From Microbulbifer sp. YPW16 (GTDB taxonomy: Bacteria; Pseudomonadota; Gammaproteobacteria; Pseudomonadales; Cellvibrionaceae): 64,000 nt of DNA. Below are positions 47,486 to 57,078 of this stretch, one piece after another (within the stretch, counting starts at the first letter, position 1; each line of letters opens with the position of its first letter). The DNA is taken from assembly GCF_021290385.1 (NCBI RefSeq), contig NZ_CP089928.1:2712501-2776500 (forward strand), in the 5' to 3' direction. The notes under the pieces were generated by a model. That model was given only the letters and a program-made list of their open reading frames with translations, was not told the DNA's origin and made no database searches. The translations under genes and the position numbers were made by a program.

Positions 47486-47815
47486 ATGAGCGATAACGCT
47501 ATTGTCAATGTCACCGACGCCGAATTCGAAGCCGAGGTTCTGAAGGCCGAGGGCCCGGTACTGGTAGATTTCTGGGCGCAATGGTGCGGCCCCTGCAAGA
47601 TGATCGCTCCGGTACTGGAAGACCTGGCCGGTCACTACGGCGACAAGCTGAAGATCGTCAAGGTCGACGTGGATGCCAACAAGGAATCCCCGGCCAAGTA
47701 CAATGTCCGCGGTATCCCGACCTTGCTGCTGTTCAAGGGCGGCAATGTGGAAGGCACCAAGGTCGGCGCCCTGTCCCGCGCCCAGCTGACCGAGTTTATC
47801 GACAGCCAGCTGTAA
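47486..47815 (+). CDS. trxA: Thioredoxin
   Basis: A 109-residue thioredoxin with the active site WAQWCGPCKM, the cis-Pro loop RGIPTLLLF and typical length. It reduces protein disulphides in the cytosol with thioredoxin reductase. It stands immediately upstream of rho, the widespread trxA-rho pairing. Confidence 0.97.
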   Translation: MSDNAIVNVTDAEFEAEVLKAEGPVLVDFWAQWCGPCKMIAPVLEDLAGHYGDKLKIVKVDVDANKESPAKYNVRGIPTLLLFKGGNVEGTKVGALSRAQLTEFIDSQL

Positions 47816-48221
47816 GGCTGGCCCCCTGGCCGGGATTGCCCGGCCGCCCCGTCCTGCGGGGGGCAAATACCCCTTGCAGGATGGCATTCTGCCGTTATAC
47901 TGGCTATCATTCTTGAAACCGCTCCGACGAGCCAACTAACTGATCTGGACCGAGCTGAACCAAGTCGCCCCTCCGCAAGGTTACAGACCCCCCGGCGCAC
48001 AAACTCCTCGAGTTGAACTTTTCTGAAGCTGAGCTGCCCGATTAGCTGGCTTGAGAGCGGTATGATTTCCCCTGATGTTGTCGCGTTCGCGGCAAACCTG
48101 ATTTCGGCCATAACCTGGGCATCCAAGCGTGGGCAAGATAGAACAGATTTCTCAAACCCCTCCTAAAAAATCAGGCGCGTCCGCGCCAATTGAAAACAGA
48201 AACGTTAATAAAGCAATTGGT
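47816..48221 (+). promoter_or_regulatory. rho promoter and long 5' leader
   Basis: TTGCAG (47874-47879) and TATACT (47896-47901) are separated by 16 bp and form a good sigma-70 promoter. The resulting transcript has a ~310-nt leader before the rho ATG. Long leaders are used for autoregulated Rho termination in other bacteria. No ORF is convincing here. Confidence 0.65.
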
Positions 48222-49481
<1,260 letters not shown>

Positions 49482-49763
49482 TAGCGATTCACAATCGGGC
49501 ACCTGAGCGGGTGCCCGCTTTGAATACGCGACGAAATTGGCGATTATTTACGCCGATTTGTATTGAAAAGGCGAGCCGTTAGGCATATAAAGTCCCACAT
49601 TGTGGCGCTGGATGTGTATTGAACGAACGACGCCCGACCGAATTGGCCCAAGCCAGTCATTTTGTGGCAGGCGACAGGGGTCAATCTCAGATGGATGATC
49701 TGGTGGAGCTGGTTATCCATTTGTGACTTGCACGACAGCCCACATACTCAGTGAGAACTTTTT
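49482..49763. other. Intergenic region before the RRM gene
   Basis: A GGGCACC...GGGTGCCC stem at about 49498-49518 may terminate rho. The remaining AT-richer stretch probably contains the promoter and 5' leader of the RRM-protein gene. No further feature is clear. Confidence 0.4.
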
Positions 49764-50033
49764 GTGAATATCTATATTGGAAATCTGGCCTACGCGGTAA
49801 CCTCCGAAGACCTGCAGGACGCTTTTGGCGCTTTCGGGGAAATCTCTCGCGCGACTGTAATCACCGACCGGGAGACTGGCCGCTCTAAAGGTTTCGGTTT
49901 CGTTGAAATGCCGAACGACGACGAAGCTCGTAAGGCGATCGAGGAAATGAATGATCAACCGCTGTCTGGCCGTAACATCCGTGTTAACGAAGCCAAGCCG
50001 CGCGAAGATCGTCCGCGTCGTCCCCGCTTCTAA
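49764..50033 (+). CDS. RRM-type RNA-binding protein
   Basis: An 89-residue single RNA-recognition-motif protein. RNP2 is IYIGNL, RNP1 KGFGFVEM, with an Arg/Lys-rich tail (REDRPRRPRF). The family is related to cyanobacterial Rbp proteins and often responds to cold or stress. The start is a GTG, with a purine-rich GAGAAC upstream. It is monocistronic between rho and ubiD. Confidence 0.93.
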   Translation: MNIYIGNLAYAVTSEDLQDAFGAFGEISRATVITDRETGRSKGFGFVEMPNDDEARKAIEEMNDQPLSGRNIRVNEAKPREDRPRRPRF

Positions 50034-50182
50034 GCTGATTCTGGCTTAAGAATTTTACGGCCCGCCCCCCGGCGGGTCGTTTCCCCCTCTCTCCCCAGCA
50101 CCCGTTTCCACCGGGCTGCCATTCCCCATTTTGTGCCGAGTCCTTTACACTGGCGTGGTTTGAAACCGATGTCAGGACCTGC

Positions 50183-51646
50183 ATGAAATACAAAGACCTG
50201 CGCGACTTTATCAAGCGGCTGGAAAAACGCGGCCTGCTCAAGCGCATCAAGCACCCGGTAGACCCGAACCTGGAAATGACCGAAATTGCCGACCGTGTCC
50301 TGCGGGCCGGCGGACCGGCACTCCTGTTCGAGAACCCGGTTGGTTTCGATACGCCGGTACTGGCCAACCTGTTCGGCACCCCCGAGCGGGTTGCCCTGGG
50401 TATGGGCCGCGAGAGCGTGCGCGAGCTGCGCGAGGTGGGCGAATTGCTGGCTTTCCTCAAGGAGCCGCAGCCCCCGGAAAGCCTGCGCGATGCCTGGGAA
50501 AAGCTGCCGGTGTTCAAGCAGGTGCTCAATATGGGCCCCCGGGTGGTGAAGAACGCACCCTGCCAGCAGGTGGCGCTGACCGGCGAGGATGTCGACCTGT
50601 ACCGGCTGCCGATCCAGACCTGCTGGCCCGGCGACGCCGCTCCCCTGGTGACCTGGCCCCTGGTCATTACCCGCGGCCCGGAGAAGAAGCGCCAGAACCT
50701 GGGCATCTACCGCATGCAGCTGATTGGCAAAAAGCGGCTGATCATGCGCTGGCTGTCCCACCGTGGCGGCGCGCTGGATTTCCGTGACTGGTGCCAGCGC
50801 AACCCCGGCAAGCCCTACCCGGTGGCTGTGGCCCTGGGGGCCGATCCCGCCACCATCCTCGGTGCCGTGACCCCGGTGCCCGACACCCTGTCGGAATACG
50901 CCTTCGCCGGCCTGCTGCGCGGCGACAAGACCGAGGTGGCGGATGCCGGCCTGAGCGACCTGCAGGTACCCGCCAGTGCCGAGTATGTGCTGGAGGGCTT
51001 CATCTACCCGGACGACATGGCCGACGAGGGCCCCTACGGCGACCATACCGGTTACTACAACGAGGTGGATCGTTTCCCCGTGTTCACGGTGGAGAAAATC
51101 ACCCACCGCAAGGACCCCATCTACCACAGCACCTATACCGGTCGCCCGCCGGACGAGCCCGCCGTGCTGGGCGAGGCCCTGAACGAGGTGTTCGTGCCCA
51201 TCCTGAAGAAGCAGTTCCCCGAGATCGAAGACTTCTACCTGCCCCCGGAGGGCTGTTCCTACCGGCTGGCGGTGGTCAGCATGAAGAAGCAGTATCCCGG
51301 CCACGCCAAGCGGGTGATGATGGGCGTGTGGTCCTTCCTGCGCCAGTTTATGTACACCAAGTTTGTGATCGTCACCGACGACGACGTAAACACCCGCGAC
51401 TGGAACGACGTGATCTGGGCCATGACCACCCGCATGGACCCGGCACGGGACACGGTGATGGTGGAGAACACACCCATCGATTACCTGGACTTCGCCTCGC
51501 CGGTATCCGGCCTGGGCTCCAAGATCGGCTTTGATGCCACCAACAAGTGGCCCGGCGAGACCGACCGCGAGTGGGGCCGGCCCATCGAGCGTGACCCGGA
51601 CGTGGTCCAGAAGGTAGACCAGATGTGGGACAAGCTCGGGCTCTGA
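50183..51646 (+). CDS. ubiD: UbiD family decarboxylase (3-octaprenyl-4-hydroxybenzoate carboxy-lyase)
   Basis: A 487-residue prenylated-FMN-dependent decarboxylase for ubiquinone synthesis. It opens [20 protein letters not shown], with conserved [26 protein letters not shown]-type region ([23 protein letters not shown]) with the catalytic Glu residues, and a C-terminal [12 protein letters not shown]. Length and motifs match UbiD. A UbiX partner is not in the window. Confidence 0.95.
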   Translation: MKYKDLRDFIKRLEKRGLLKRIKHPVDPNLEMTEIADRVLRAGGPALLFENPVGFDTPVLANLFGTPERVALGMGRESVRELREVGELLAFLKEPQPPESLRDAWEKLPVFKQVLNMGPRVVKNAPCQQVALTGEDVDLYRLPIQTCWPGDAAPLVTWPLVITRGPEKKRQNLGIYRMQLIGKKRLIMRWLSHRGGALDFRDWCQRNPGKPYPVAVALGADPATILGAVTPVPDTLSEYAFAGLLRGDKTEVADAGLSDLQVPASAEYVLEGFIYPDDMADEGPYGDHTGYYNEVDRFPVFTVEKITHRKDPIYHSTYTGRPPDEPAVLGEALNEVFVPILKKQFPEIEDFYLPPEGCSYRLAVVSMKKQYPGHAKRVMMGVWSFLRQFMYTKFVIVTDDDVNTRDWNDVIWAMTTRMDPARDTVMVENTPIDYLDFASPVSGLGSKIGFDATNKWPGETDREWGRPIERDPDVVQKVDQMWDKLGL

Positions 51647-51685
51647 TCCCCCGCACTCACCATAGGCATTCCCAGGGAGGGGAAC

Positions 51686-52087
51686 ATGCAAGTCATCAAG
51701 ACCATCCGCCCGGGCCAGCCGGGCGCCCGCCGATTCGAGCACCGCTTTGGCAAGCGACTCTGCGCCGTTCGCTACCGCGAGTCCACCTGTGGCGAGAAAA
51801 TCCTCACTACCGTCGAACTTGTGATCGATGAACGGGCAAAGCCTGCACCCGGGGTGTCGCTGGCCGCTGTGCAAGCACACGACCGTGCCGAGCCGGTCGC
51901 CCTGTCAGTCGGCCGCGAAGAACTCGCCATGCGCAGGCTGGTCAAGCAGGCCGGGGCCCGCTGGAGTGCCAGAGGCAAAGCCTGGATCCTGAAACGGGAG
52001 ATGGCCGTAACACTGGGACTATCACACCGGATGGTCGAGGGGCTGGCGGACGAATGTACCGATATAGATACCAGCGTTGAACTGTAG
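51686..52087 (+). CDS. Hypothetical protein at the integron border
   Basis: A 133-residue protein starting MQVIKTIRPGQPGARRF with GGAGGGG upstream. The C-terminal part (MRRLVKQAGARWSARGKAW) resembles small conserved proteins of proteobacterial accessory regions, but I cannot name a function. Its base composition is GC-rich like the chromosome. Its stop codon overlaps the first arm of a long imperfect palindrome. It could be a border gene or a first cassette. Confidence 0.65.
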   Translation: MQVIKTIRPGQPGARRFEHRFGKRLCAVRYRESTCGEKILTTVELVIDERAKPAPGVSLAAVQAHDRAEPVALSVGREELAMRRLVKQAGARWSARGKAWILKREMAVTLGLSHRMVEGLADECTDIDTSVEL

Positions 52088-52166
52088 CATGGCCATATCT
52101 GCCCATTTATGGCTACATATAGGCATACATGGTCATATGTACCCATATGCCCAGATATGACCATGC
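52087..52166. repeat. 80-bp imperfect palindrome
   Basis: GCATGGCCATATCTG (52087-52101) mirrors CAGATATGACCATGC (52152-52166) with one mismatch, and the arms extend inward through TATGGCTACATAT versus ATATGTACCCATA. The sequence is AT-rich and lies directly at the edge of the cassette array. It may be the fold of an attC/attI-like site, a terminator or a relic end. Confidence 0.75.
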
Positions 52167-52522
52167 CTAAGAATTAACTGTTAGATTTTGTCGGCCTCGG
52201 AGTGATTGGCTTTTGGACTTTACCAGAATCTAACACCTGTATAGAAATACAGTAACGAAATATAAATTAACTGGGCCAGTGGAATTACTTCTAAAAGGAA
52301 GATGACGAGCAAAAATTTTCTATGTTACCGTGAAGCGTTGCTTCCGCTCGCAAGCACGAGTGGTTGCGGACGTAAGCCTCACTTCACGGCAAGGCATTTT
52401 GCTGCATCTACTATCCCTTCCAGTAGTAACTTCACTTCCACACAGTTCGATAGGCCTTGCTTAAGCAGTGGCAATTTTACCCAGAGGTGAACCACAATGC
52501 TTTACAGTTCTATCTGGCTTAA
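52167..52522. other. AT-rich left border of the cassette array
   Basis: TGTTAGATT (52179-52187) and AATCTAACA (52227-52235) form a 9-bp inverted repeat and match the integron R' (GTTRRRY) and R'' (RYYYAAC) core sites exactly. A small hairpin CTGTAT-AGAA-ATACAG follows at 52237. A larger inverted repeat has CCGTGAAG (52328) and CTTCACGG (52381) as outer arms. A 62-codon open frame here is not convincing. No integrase gene is present. Confidence 0.55.
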
Positions 52523-52585
52523 ATCTAACAAGACGCCGAACGAGTTCCTGCAAAAAGCGCAGGACTCGTTGGCTGTTCGTTAATG
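52523..52585 (+). other. attC site 1
   Basis: R'' ATCTAAC at 52523 and R' GTTAATG at 52579 flank the stem ACGAGTTCCTGC/GCAGGACTCGT. The length is 63 bp. The next ORF begins 16 bp later. Confidence 0.8.
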
Positions 52586-52601
52586 TGATCAACCTGTACC
52601 A

Positions 52602-52895
52602 ATGAAAAAGTACGTAACTATTACACTTGGGTTACTTTTATCCTTATCCGTAGCTTTGAATATCATACAAGCTCGATCTCAGATGAAAGCGTATGACATT
52701 AGCTATGGTGATTTAGCCAAATCGCAAACTCTGAATAACAGGATTCTTTCTCTGTTGGAAAGCGGGGAGATTGAAATGGCAAAAATTGCGCTGGAGAGAA
52801 AAATTGGGATGAACGAGAAAATACTCTCCATTTGTATGTCAGAAAACTGTTCATCCAGAGCGAGAGAAATATTGAGTGCCAACCCATCACAATAA
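52602..52895 (+). CDS. Cassette protein 1, membrane-anchored or exported, unknown
   Basis: A 97-residue protein with a hydrophobic N-terminal segment (about residues 4-21) followed by a helical soluble part (ESGEIEMAKIALERKIG) and two Cys (ICMSENCSS). Its TAA stop lies in the R'' site of attC 2, the standard cassette arrangement. AT-rich codon use is unlike the chromosome. The function is unknown. Confidence 0.75.
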   Translation: MKKYVTITLGLLLSLSVALNIIQARSQMKAYDISYGDLAKSQTLNNRILSLLESGEIEMAKIALERKIGMNEKILSICMSENCSSRAREILSANPSQ

Positions 52896-52979
52896 CAAGC
52901 GCAGGAACAATCGGCCACTTCGTGGCCTGGACCTCCAAACCGCTACGCGGTTTTCCGGCCTGTGCTGCGAGCGTTATGC
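52890..52979 (+). other. attC site 2
   Basis: TAACAAGCGCAG at 52893 and CTGCGAGCGTTATGC at 52965-52979 form the ends; R' is GTTATGC at 52973. The centre contains hairpins (GGCCACTTCGTGGCC and AACCGCTACGCGGTT). The length is 90 bp. Confidence 0.92.
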
Positions 52980-52992
52980 AAAAGGAAAGATA

Positions 52993-53457
52993 ATGAAAAA
53001 TTTACTTGCCGTGGTGTTAGTTTTTGTGTCGCTAATTAGTTCTTCAGCTTATTCTGAGGAATTACACATAAAATCGAACAAAGTTGACGTAAAGCTTTTG
53101 AGTGATCCAGATAGTTGGACCTATGAGATTTTGGTGAATGGTGAATCTGCGCTAAAGGACGATGGGCAAATCTTGAGTTTTATGTTTAACGAAAGTAACG
53201 ATTCATACTTTTGGGGAAATAAAGAGTATCTGATTGTTCAGGTAACTACTGGCGGCAGCGGCTGTCCAGCATTTTTTAGAATTTTAGACCCGAGTAAGGA
53301 TAAGAATAGTCTTACAGAAGAGTTTGGCACGTGCAGTGATACTCCAAAAATTTCGGAAAGCGAGAATGGTCTAATGTTCTCATTCCCTACCCGTGAACCA
53401 AATGTCAGTCGGGTATGGAAGTACGAAAATGGAGTGTTGAGTGAAAAACCTGCATAA
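52993..53457 (+). CDS. Cassette protein 2, exported, unknown
   Basis: A 154-residue protein with a clear signal peptide (MKNLLAVVLVFVSLISSSAY) and a soluble domain with two Cys (GSGCPAFF, GTCSDTP) that could form a disulphide. AAGGAAAG precedes the ATG. It is read in the array direction and ends at attC 3. No family was recognised. Confidence 0.78.
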   Translation: MKNLLAVVLVFVSLISSSAYSEELHIKSNKVDVKLLSDPDSWTYEILVNGESALKDDGQILSFMFNESNDSYFWGNKEYLIVQVTTGGSGCPAFFRILDPSKDKNSLTEEFGTCSDTPKISESENGLMFSFPTREPNVSRVWKYENGVLSEKPA

Positions 53458-53544
53458 CAATCGCAGGCAATATGCTCCAGCCCTACGGGCTTCCGCGGGA
53501 CGGCCTACGCTACGCTCCGGCCGCCCTTGCTGCGGGCGTTATAT
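53452..53544 (+). other. attC site 3
   Basis: GCATAACAATCGCAG (53452) pairs with CTGCGGGCGTTATAT (53530-53544), with stems around GCCCTACGGGC and GCCTACGCTACGCTCCGGC inside. R' begins at 53538. The length is 93 bp. Confidence 0.92.
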
Positions 53545-53554
53545 TTCTTAAGAG

Positions 53555-53803
53555 ATGACTGAGCTAATAGAGATACACGGAGAGCAATGGAAAATTGCCG
53601 ACATTCAAGACAATGTTGAGTGGGCTAGGCAGCAAGAGTGGCTCTTAAAAAAATATGACATCACAGACGATCATGAGCATTGTCTTATTTGCTACTGGAC
53701 TATCTTCGCCTCTGATAATGAGGAGGAGTCAACGGGGTATTTTTATGGGGGTAGCACTTGGCTGTGTACCGAGTGCTATACAAAGTTTGTGCAAAAAATA
53801 TAA
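53555..53803 (+). CDS. Cassette protein 3 with CxxC pairs
   Basis: An 82-residue protein with HCLICYW and WLCTECY, two CxxC pairs 31 residues apart that probably bind zinc. The rest is acidic. The stop codon is in the R'' of attC 4. It resembles small hypothetical proteins common in integron arrays, but no function is known to me. Confidence 0.75.
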   Translation: MTELIEIHGEQWKIADIQDNVEWARQQEWLLKKYDITDDHEHCLICYWTIFASDNEEESTGYFYGGSTWLCTECYTKFVQKI

Positions 53804-53866
53804 CAAGCAAAGGCAGCATCGCCCTTCGGGCTGGACGCGCTAACGCGCGCCGCTGCTGTGGGCGTT
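53798..53866 (+). other. attC site 4, left part (split by IS)
   Basis: TATAACAAGCAAAGGCAGC at 53798 and CGCTGCTGTGGGCGTT ending at 53866 give R'', L'' and L'. The R' continues only after the insertion element at 55651 (CGTTATGC). Confidence 0.88.
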
Positions 53867-55650
53867 CTGGCTGTAGAAAAACTCTTAAAATATAGTGTTT
53901 TTTGATAGAATTGGCAGGTCGAAAAGGGGAATCCCGCCATGCCAAACTTCAAGCGGTACAATTACAACCAGGACGCGATGGTTGTGATCAATTTCGAAGA
54001 GCAATTGCAGCCGAATACCTTCGAATTTACCCTCCACCACCTGATCGATGACCATATCGACCTGTCTGCCTTCTACGAAAAGTACCAGAATGACGCCGGT
54101 GGTCGATCGGCTTACGATCCCGCCATTCTGTTAAAGATCATCCTGTTCGCATACTCCAAGGGCATCACCTCCAGCCGCGAGATCCAGTGGCAATGTGAGC
54201 ACAATATCATCTTCAAGGCGCTTTCCTGCGATTCAGTGCCGCACTTCACCAGTATCGCCAGCTTTGTCAGCAGTTACCCGGATGCGATCGAGTCGATCTT
54301 TGAGCAGGTACTGATGGTATGTGACCAGGAGGGACTGCTGGGCAACGAGCTGTTTGCGATTGATGGTTGCAAGATGCCGTCGAATGCCAGTAAGGAGCAC
54401 TCCGGTACATTCAAGGAACTCGAGCAAAAGCAGGCCAAGATCCGCAAGAAGATCCGGCACTGCATCAAGGAACACAAGAAGCTGGATGGCCGCAAGCCCG
54501 CCGAGCGGGAGCGCAAGCAGCGACTGGCGCAGGCGACGGATACGCTCAAGCAGCACTTCGAGAAGATAGACAAGTTCCTAAAGACGCAAGCCCCAAGGAT
54601 GGGGCAAGGCAAGACCCCGAAAGAAGTCAAAAGTAATATCACCGACAATGAGTCGGCCAAGATGACCACCAGCAAGGGCACCATCCAGGGGTACAACGGT
54701 GTCGCCGCAGTGGACAAGAAACACCAGATCATTGTCGAGGCGCAGGCTTTCGGCGAGGGCCAGGAATACCATACGCTCAAGCCCATGCTGGATGGTCTCA
54801 CCGCACACTACCGGAAAGCCGGCATCCATCCGGACATCCTCGCCGATGGCACCATCGTGACCGCCGATACTGGTTTCTCCAACGAGGGCAATAATGCCTA
54901 TCTGAAAGAGGAAGGCATCAACGCCTATATCCCCGACAACCAGTTCCGCTCGCGGGACAAGGCGTTCGCCAAACAAAAAGAAAAGTATGGCAAGCGTCAT
55001 CGCGATACCCTGGTGGGCGTCAAGCAGGTGATTCCTGCCAGGGAATTCACCTTCGATAAGCGCCGCAAGACCTGTATCTGCCCAGCCGGTAAAGAACTGC
55101 TTCTCTACAGGGAGGAGCAAGTCAGTGAGGGCAAGCGCAAGCTGTTCTTTGAGGGCCGCCTGACTGACTGCCGCCACTGTCACCTCAAACACCAGTGCAT
55201 GCGCAACCCCGGTTCTGCCGATACCCGCGACGGCCACGGCCGGCAGGTGTCCACCACCTGGACCAATGGCCGCACGGCGACCGACTGGATGAAAAAGCGC
55301 GTCGACAGTATCGCGGGAAAGACGATCTATAGTCACCGGATGTCGGTGGTAGAGCCGGTGTTCGGTAATATTGGTACCAATAAACGGCTAGGCCGTTTCT
55401 CTTTACGTGGTCGTGAGAAGGTCCAGGGGCAATGGCGTATGTTCTGCCTGGTGCATAACATTGAGAAGTTGATGAGATACGGGGCGATCCACTGATTCAC
55501 AGGGATATCCACACTCGTCTGCGCAAAAGAGGCCCTTAATACGTGCAATGAGTGATTATGTAAAACGGATGTGTTTAAATCGTGATCATTAAACTTATAA
55601 GAAAGAGAGCCGATGGGATATCAGGTTGTCATCCTGTTTTTCTACAGGCT
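53867..55650 (+). mobile_element. IS1182-family insertion sequence inserted in an attC site
   Basis: The ends carry the inverted repeat CTGTAGAAAAAC (53871-53882) and GTTTTTCTACAG (55636-55647). CGTT lies on both outer sides (53863-53866 and 55651-55654), consistent with a 4-bp target duplication. Removing the element and one CGTT restores GGGCGTTATGC, a normal attC R' site. The element encodes one transposase and appears intact. Confidence 0.88.
53939..55495 (+). CDS. IS1182-family transposase
   Basis: A 518-residue DDE transposase. The N-terminal DUF772-type region is SAYDPAILLKIILFAYSKG; the acidic triad is probably Asp in LFAIDGCKMPS, Asp in VTADTGFSNEG and Glu in VVEPVFGNIG. A Cys-rich linker (CICPAGKEL ... 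CRHCHLKHQCM) precedes the last motif, as in the family. The frame is complete, so the element may be active. Confidence 0.94.
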   Translation: MPNFKRYNYNQDAMVVINFEEQLQPNTFEFTLHHLIDDHIDLSAFYEKYQNDAGGRSAYDPAILLKIILFAYSKGITSSREIQWQCEHNIIFKALSCDSVPHFTSIASFVSSYPDAIESIFEQVLMVCDQEGLLGNELFAIDGCKMPSNASKEHSGTFKELEQKQAKIRKKIRHCIKEHKKLDGRKPAERERKQRLAQATDTLKQHFEKIDKFLKTQAPRMGQGKTPKEVKSNITDNESAKMTTSKGTIQGYNGVAAVDKKHQIIVEAQAFGEGQEYHTLKPMLDGLTAHYRKAGIHPDILADGTIVTADTGFSNEGNNAYLKEEGINAYIPDNQFRSRDKAFAKQKEKYGKRHRDTLVGVKQVIPAREFTFDKRRKTCICPAGKELLLYREEQVSEGKRKLFFEGRLTDCRHCHLKHQCMRNPGSADTRDGHGRQVSTTWTNGRTATDWMKKRVDSIAGKTIYSHRMSVVEPVFGNIGTNKRLGRFSLRGREKVQGQWRMFCLVHNIEKLMRYGAIH

Positions 55651-55657
55651 CGTTATG
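55651..55657 (+). other. attC site 4, right part (R' core)
   Basis: CGTTATGC-type R' core immediately after the IS; the RraB-like cassette follows with AAGGAG at 55664. Confidence 0.8.
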
Positions 55658-55676
55658 CATCAATAAGGAGAAAATA

Positions 55677-56015
55677 ATGAGTTGGCCAAATGATGTACAT
55701 GGAGATGTTTTTAGATCGATAGAAAAAGAAGGTTTTGATTTCAGCCAAGAGGTGGAAATAGACTTTCAGCTCGAATTTGAGCATTGGCCACTAAGCAAAG
55801 ACGAAAAGAACTTTATTTCTGAAAGCTTTGCGGGTGTAGTATTTATCGATCCAGATGAAGAGGATATTGAACTTGGAGAGGGAATTGGTTACGCCCAATT
55901 CCAGTTGACGAATAAATTGACCTATGAGTTCGTTATCTCGACCTTAGAAGAATCAACTAAGAAAGCCGCACATATTGGAGGTCGTTGTGAGTATTGGGGC
56001 GTCATGTTTGAATAA
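55677..56015 (+). CDS. Cassette protein 4, RraB-like (RNase E inhibitor family)
   Basis: A 112-residue acidic protein. GDVFRSIEKEGFDFSQEVEIDF with EFEHWPLSKDE matches the RraB family (regulator of ribonuclease activity B); the C-terminal GGRCEYWGVMFE is also conserved. RraB binds RNase E in E. coli and alters mRNA decay. AAGGAG is 7 nt upstream of the ATG. The gene is now separated from its upstream attC by the IS, which may affect expression. Confidence 0.8.
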   Translation: MSWPNDVHGDVFRSIEKEGFDFSQEVEIDFQLEFEHWPLSKDEKNFISESFAGVVFIDPDEEDIELGEGIGYAQFQLTNKLTYEFVISTLEESTKKAAHIGGRCEYWGVMFE

Positions 56016-56016
56016 T

Positions 56017-56103
56017 GCATAACAAGCGGTTGTGGGCGCCGCGAAAAGCGCGGCTGGGACAGCTTACACTACGCTCCAGCCGCCCCTAAACCGGACGTTA
56101 TGC
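56017..56103 (+). other. attC site 5
   Basis: GCATAACAAGCGGTT (56017) pairs with AAACCGGACGTTATGC ending at 56103, with an inner stem GGCGCCGCGAAAAGCGCGGC and CAGC/GCTG elements. R' is GTTATGC at 56097. The length is 87 bp. Confidence 0.92.
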
Positions 56104-56114
56104 CCAAGGGAGAT

Positions 56115-56591
56115 ATGGAAATCATGTACCTATCGGCGAGAGAAATTGAACAGCTTGAGGGTGTCGAGAAACAGCACTTTTTGTATCCCGAGGGTGTCAG
56201 AATCAATAAATCTCTGGGTGATGCGGTCGGACTCCAGAAGATGGGCGTGCACCAAGTCTCTGTTCCCGCTGGCCACTACTCGACGGAGTACCATGTTCAT
56301 CATTATGAAGAAGAGTGCATTTTCATTTTGTCTGGTAGTGGTGTGGCGACTTTGGGGTATGAGCGGCAACGAGGGAACGCTGGTGATTTCATCGGCTGCC
56401 CCATCAATGGTAAGGCACACGATATGTTCAACGATGGTGTCGAGCCCCTCGTTTGTTTGGTTATTGGGCAACGTCTCGATCAGGATGTGACTGATTATTC
56501 GAGGCTCGGTAAAAGATTGTTCCGGAATAGCGGTGAGTGGACGGTAGTGGAGCACTCCGACATCCAAACAATCAAAAGTATAAAGGCATAA
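56115..56591 (+). CDS. Cassette protein 5, cupin domain
   Basis: A 158-residue single-domain cupin. YHVHHYEEECIFILSGSG carries the metal-binding His-x-His and Glu of cupin motif 1, and GDFIGCPINGKAHDMFNDG is motif 2 with its His. The substrate is unknown. AAGGGAG lies upstream; the ATG at 56100 within the R' site is less likely. The stop is in attC 6. Confidence 0.83.
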   Translation: MEIMYLSAREIEQLEGVEKQHFLYPEGVRINKSLGDAVGLQKMGVHQVSVPAGHYSTEYHVHHYEEECIFILSGSGVATLGYERQRGNAGDFIGCPINGKAHDMFNDGVEPLVCLVIGQRLDQDVTDYSRLGKRLFRNSGEWTVVEHSDIQTIKSIKA

Positions 56592-56646
56592 CAAGTCATG
56601 GCACTCGGACGGCCGCAAAGCGGCCGCCGGTGCTTCAGCGTTAAAA
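56586..56646 (+). other. attC site 6
   Basis: GCATAACAAGTCATGGCAC (56586) and GTGCTTCAGCGTTAAAA ending 56646 flank a strong stem GGACGGCCGCAAAGCGGCCG. At 61 bp it is the shortest site of the array with attC 1. Confidence 0.9.
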
Positions 56647-56663
56647 GCTAAAGGGAACCTTCG

Positions 56664-56936
56664 GTGAACAAGGAAGACCTTTCCCCAGAAGACCAAGCCT
56701 ACTACAAGCGTTTTGAGTTCAAGCCGTTACGAGTATTGCTTTATCTGCTGGCGGTAATTTACTTGGTGTTTGTTTATGCAGTCGGTGGTTCCCAATTCAG
56801 CGGAGGCTTTTTCAGCGGCGCGGTCGGAACCTTTGTTCTGATTCAGGGTATCGATCTCTCTCAAAGACGACTGATCTTCATTGGCGGATTCCTGACAGTT
56901 GTGAGCGTCTTCCAGACAATATCGTCGCTGTTGTAG
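56664..56936 (+). CDS. Cassette protein 6, small membrane protein
   Basis: A 90-residue protein with a charged start (NKEDLSPEDQAYYKRFEFK) and two or three hydrophobic segments (residues ~24-41, 45-62 and 70-88). It starts at a GTG with AAAGGGA upstream. No family was recognised. It is followed by attC 7. Confidence 0.72.
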   Translation: MNKEDLSPEDQAYYKRFEFKPLRVLLYLLAVIYLVFVYAVGGSQFSGGFFSGAVGTFVLIQGIDLSQRRLIFIGGFLTVVSVFQTISSLL

Positions 56937-56963
56937 TGACTACCGAGTGCTTTGTTCAAAAGC

Positions 56964-57060
56964 CTTTAACAAATAGTTGTAGTACATTTCGGGCCTGGGG
57001 CCCTACACCGGACGCCCATTTCGCTGCGCTACACGGGGCTGCTAAACACGGGCGTTATGC
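56964..57060 (+). other. attC site 7
   Basis: CTTTAACAAATAG (56964) and CTAAACACGGGCGTTATGC (57042-57060) are the ends; R' is GTTATGC at 57054. The inner part holds GGGCCTGGGGCCC. The length is 97 bp. Confidence 0.9.
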
Positions 57061-57078
57061 GCTTGAGTAACTGAAATA

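Noticed and set aside
52087-52166. CRISPR-like repeats in the ATGG/CATAT-rich stretch
   Set aside because: The similarity is palindromic and irregular, without constant repeats and spacers; no cas genes are present.
52302-52490. 62-codon frame at the left border of the integron array
   Set aside because: It overlaps inverted repeats, has Ser/Thr/Pro-rich composition and a start too close to its purine tract. It is more likely non-coding.
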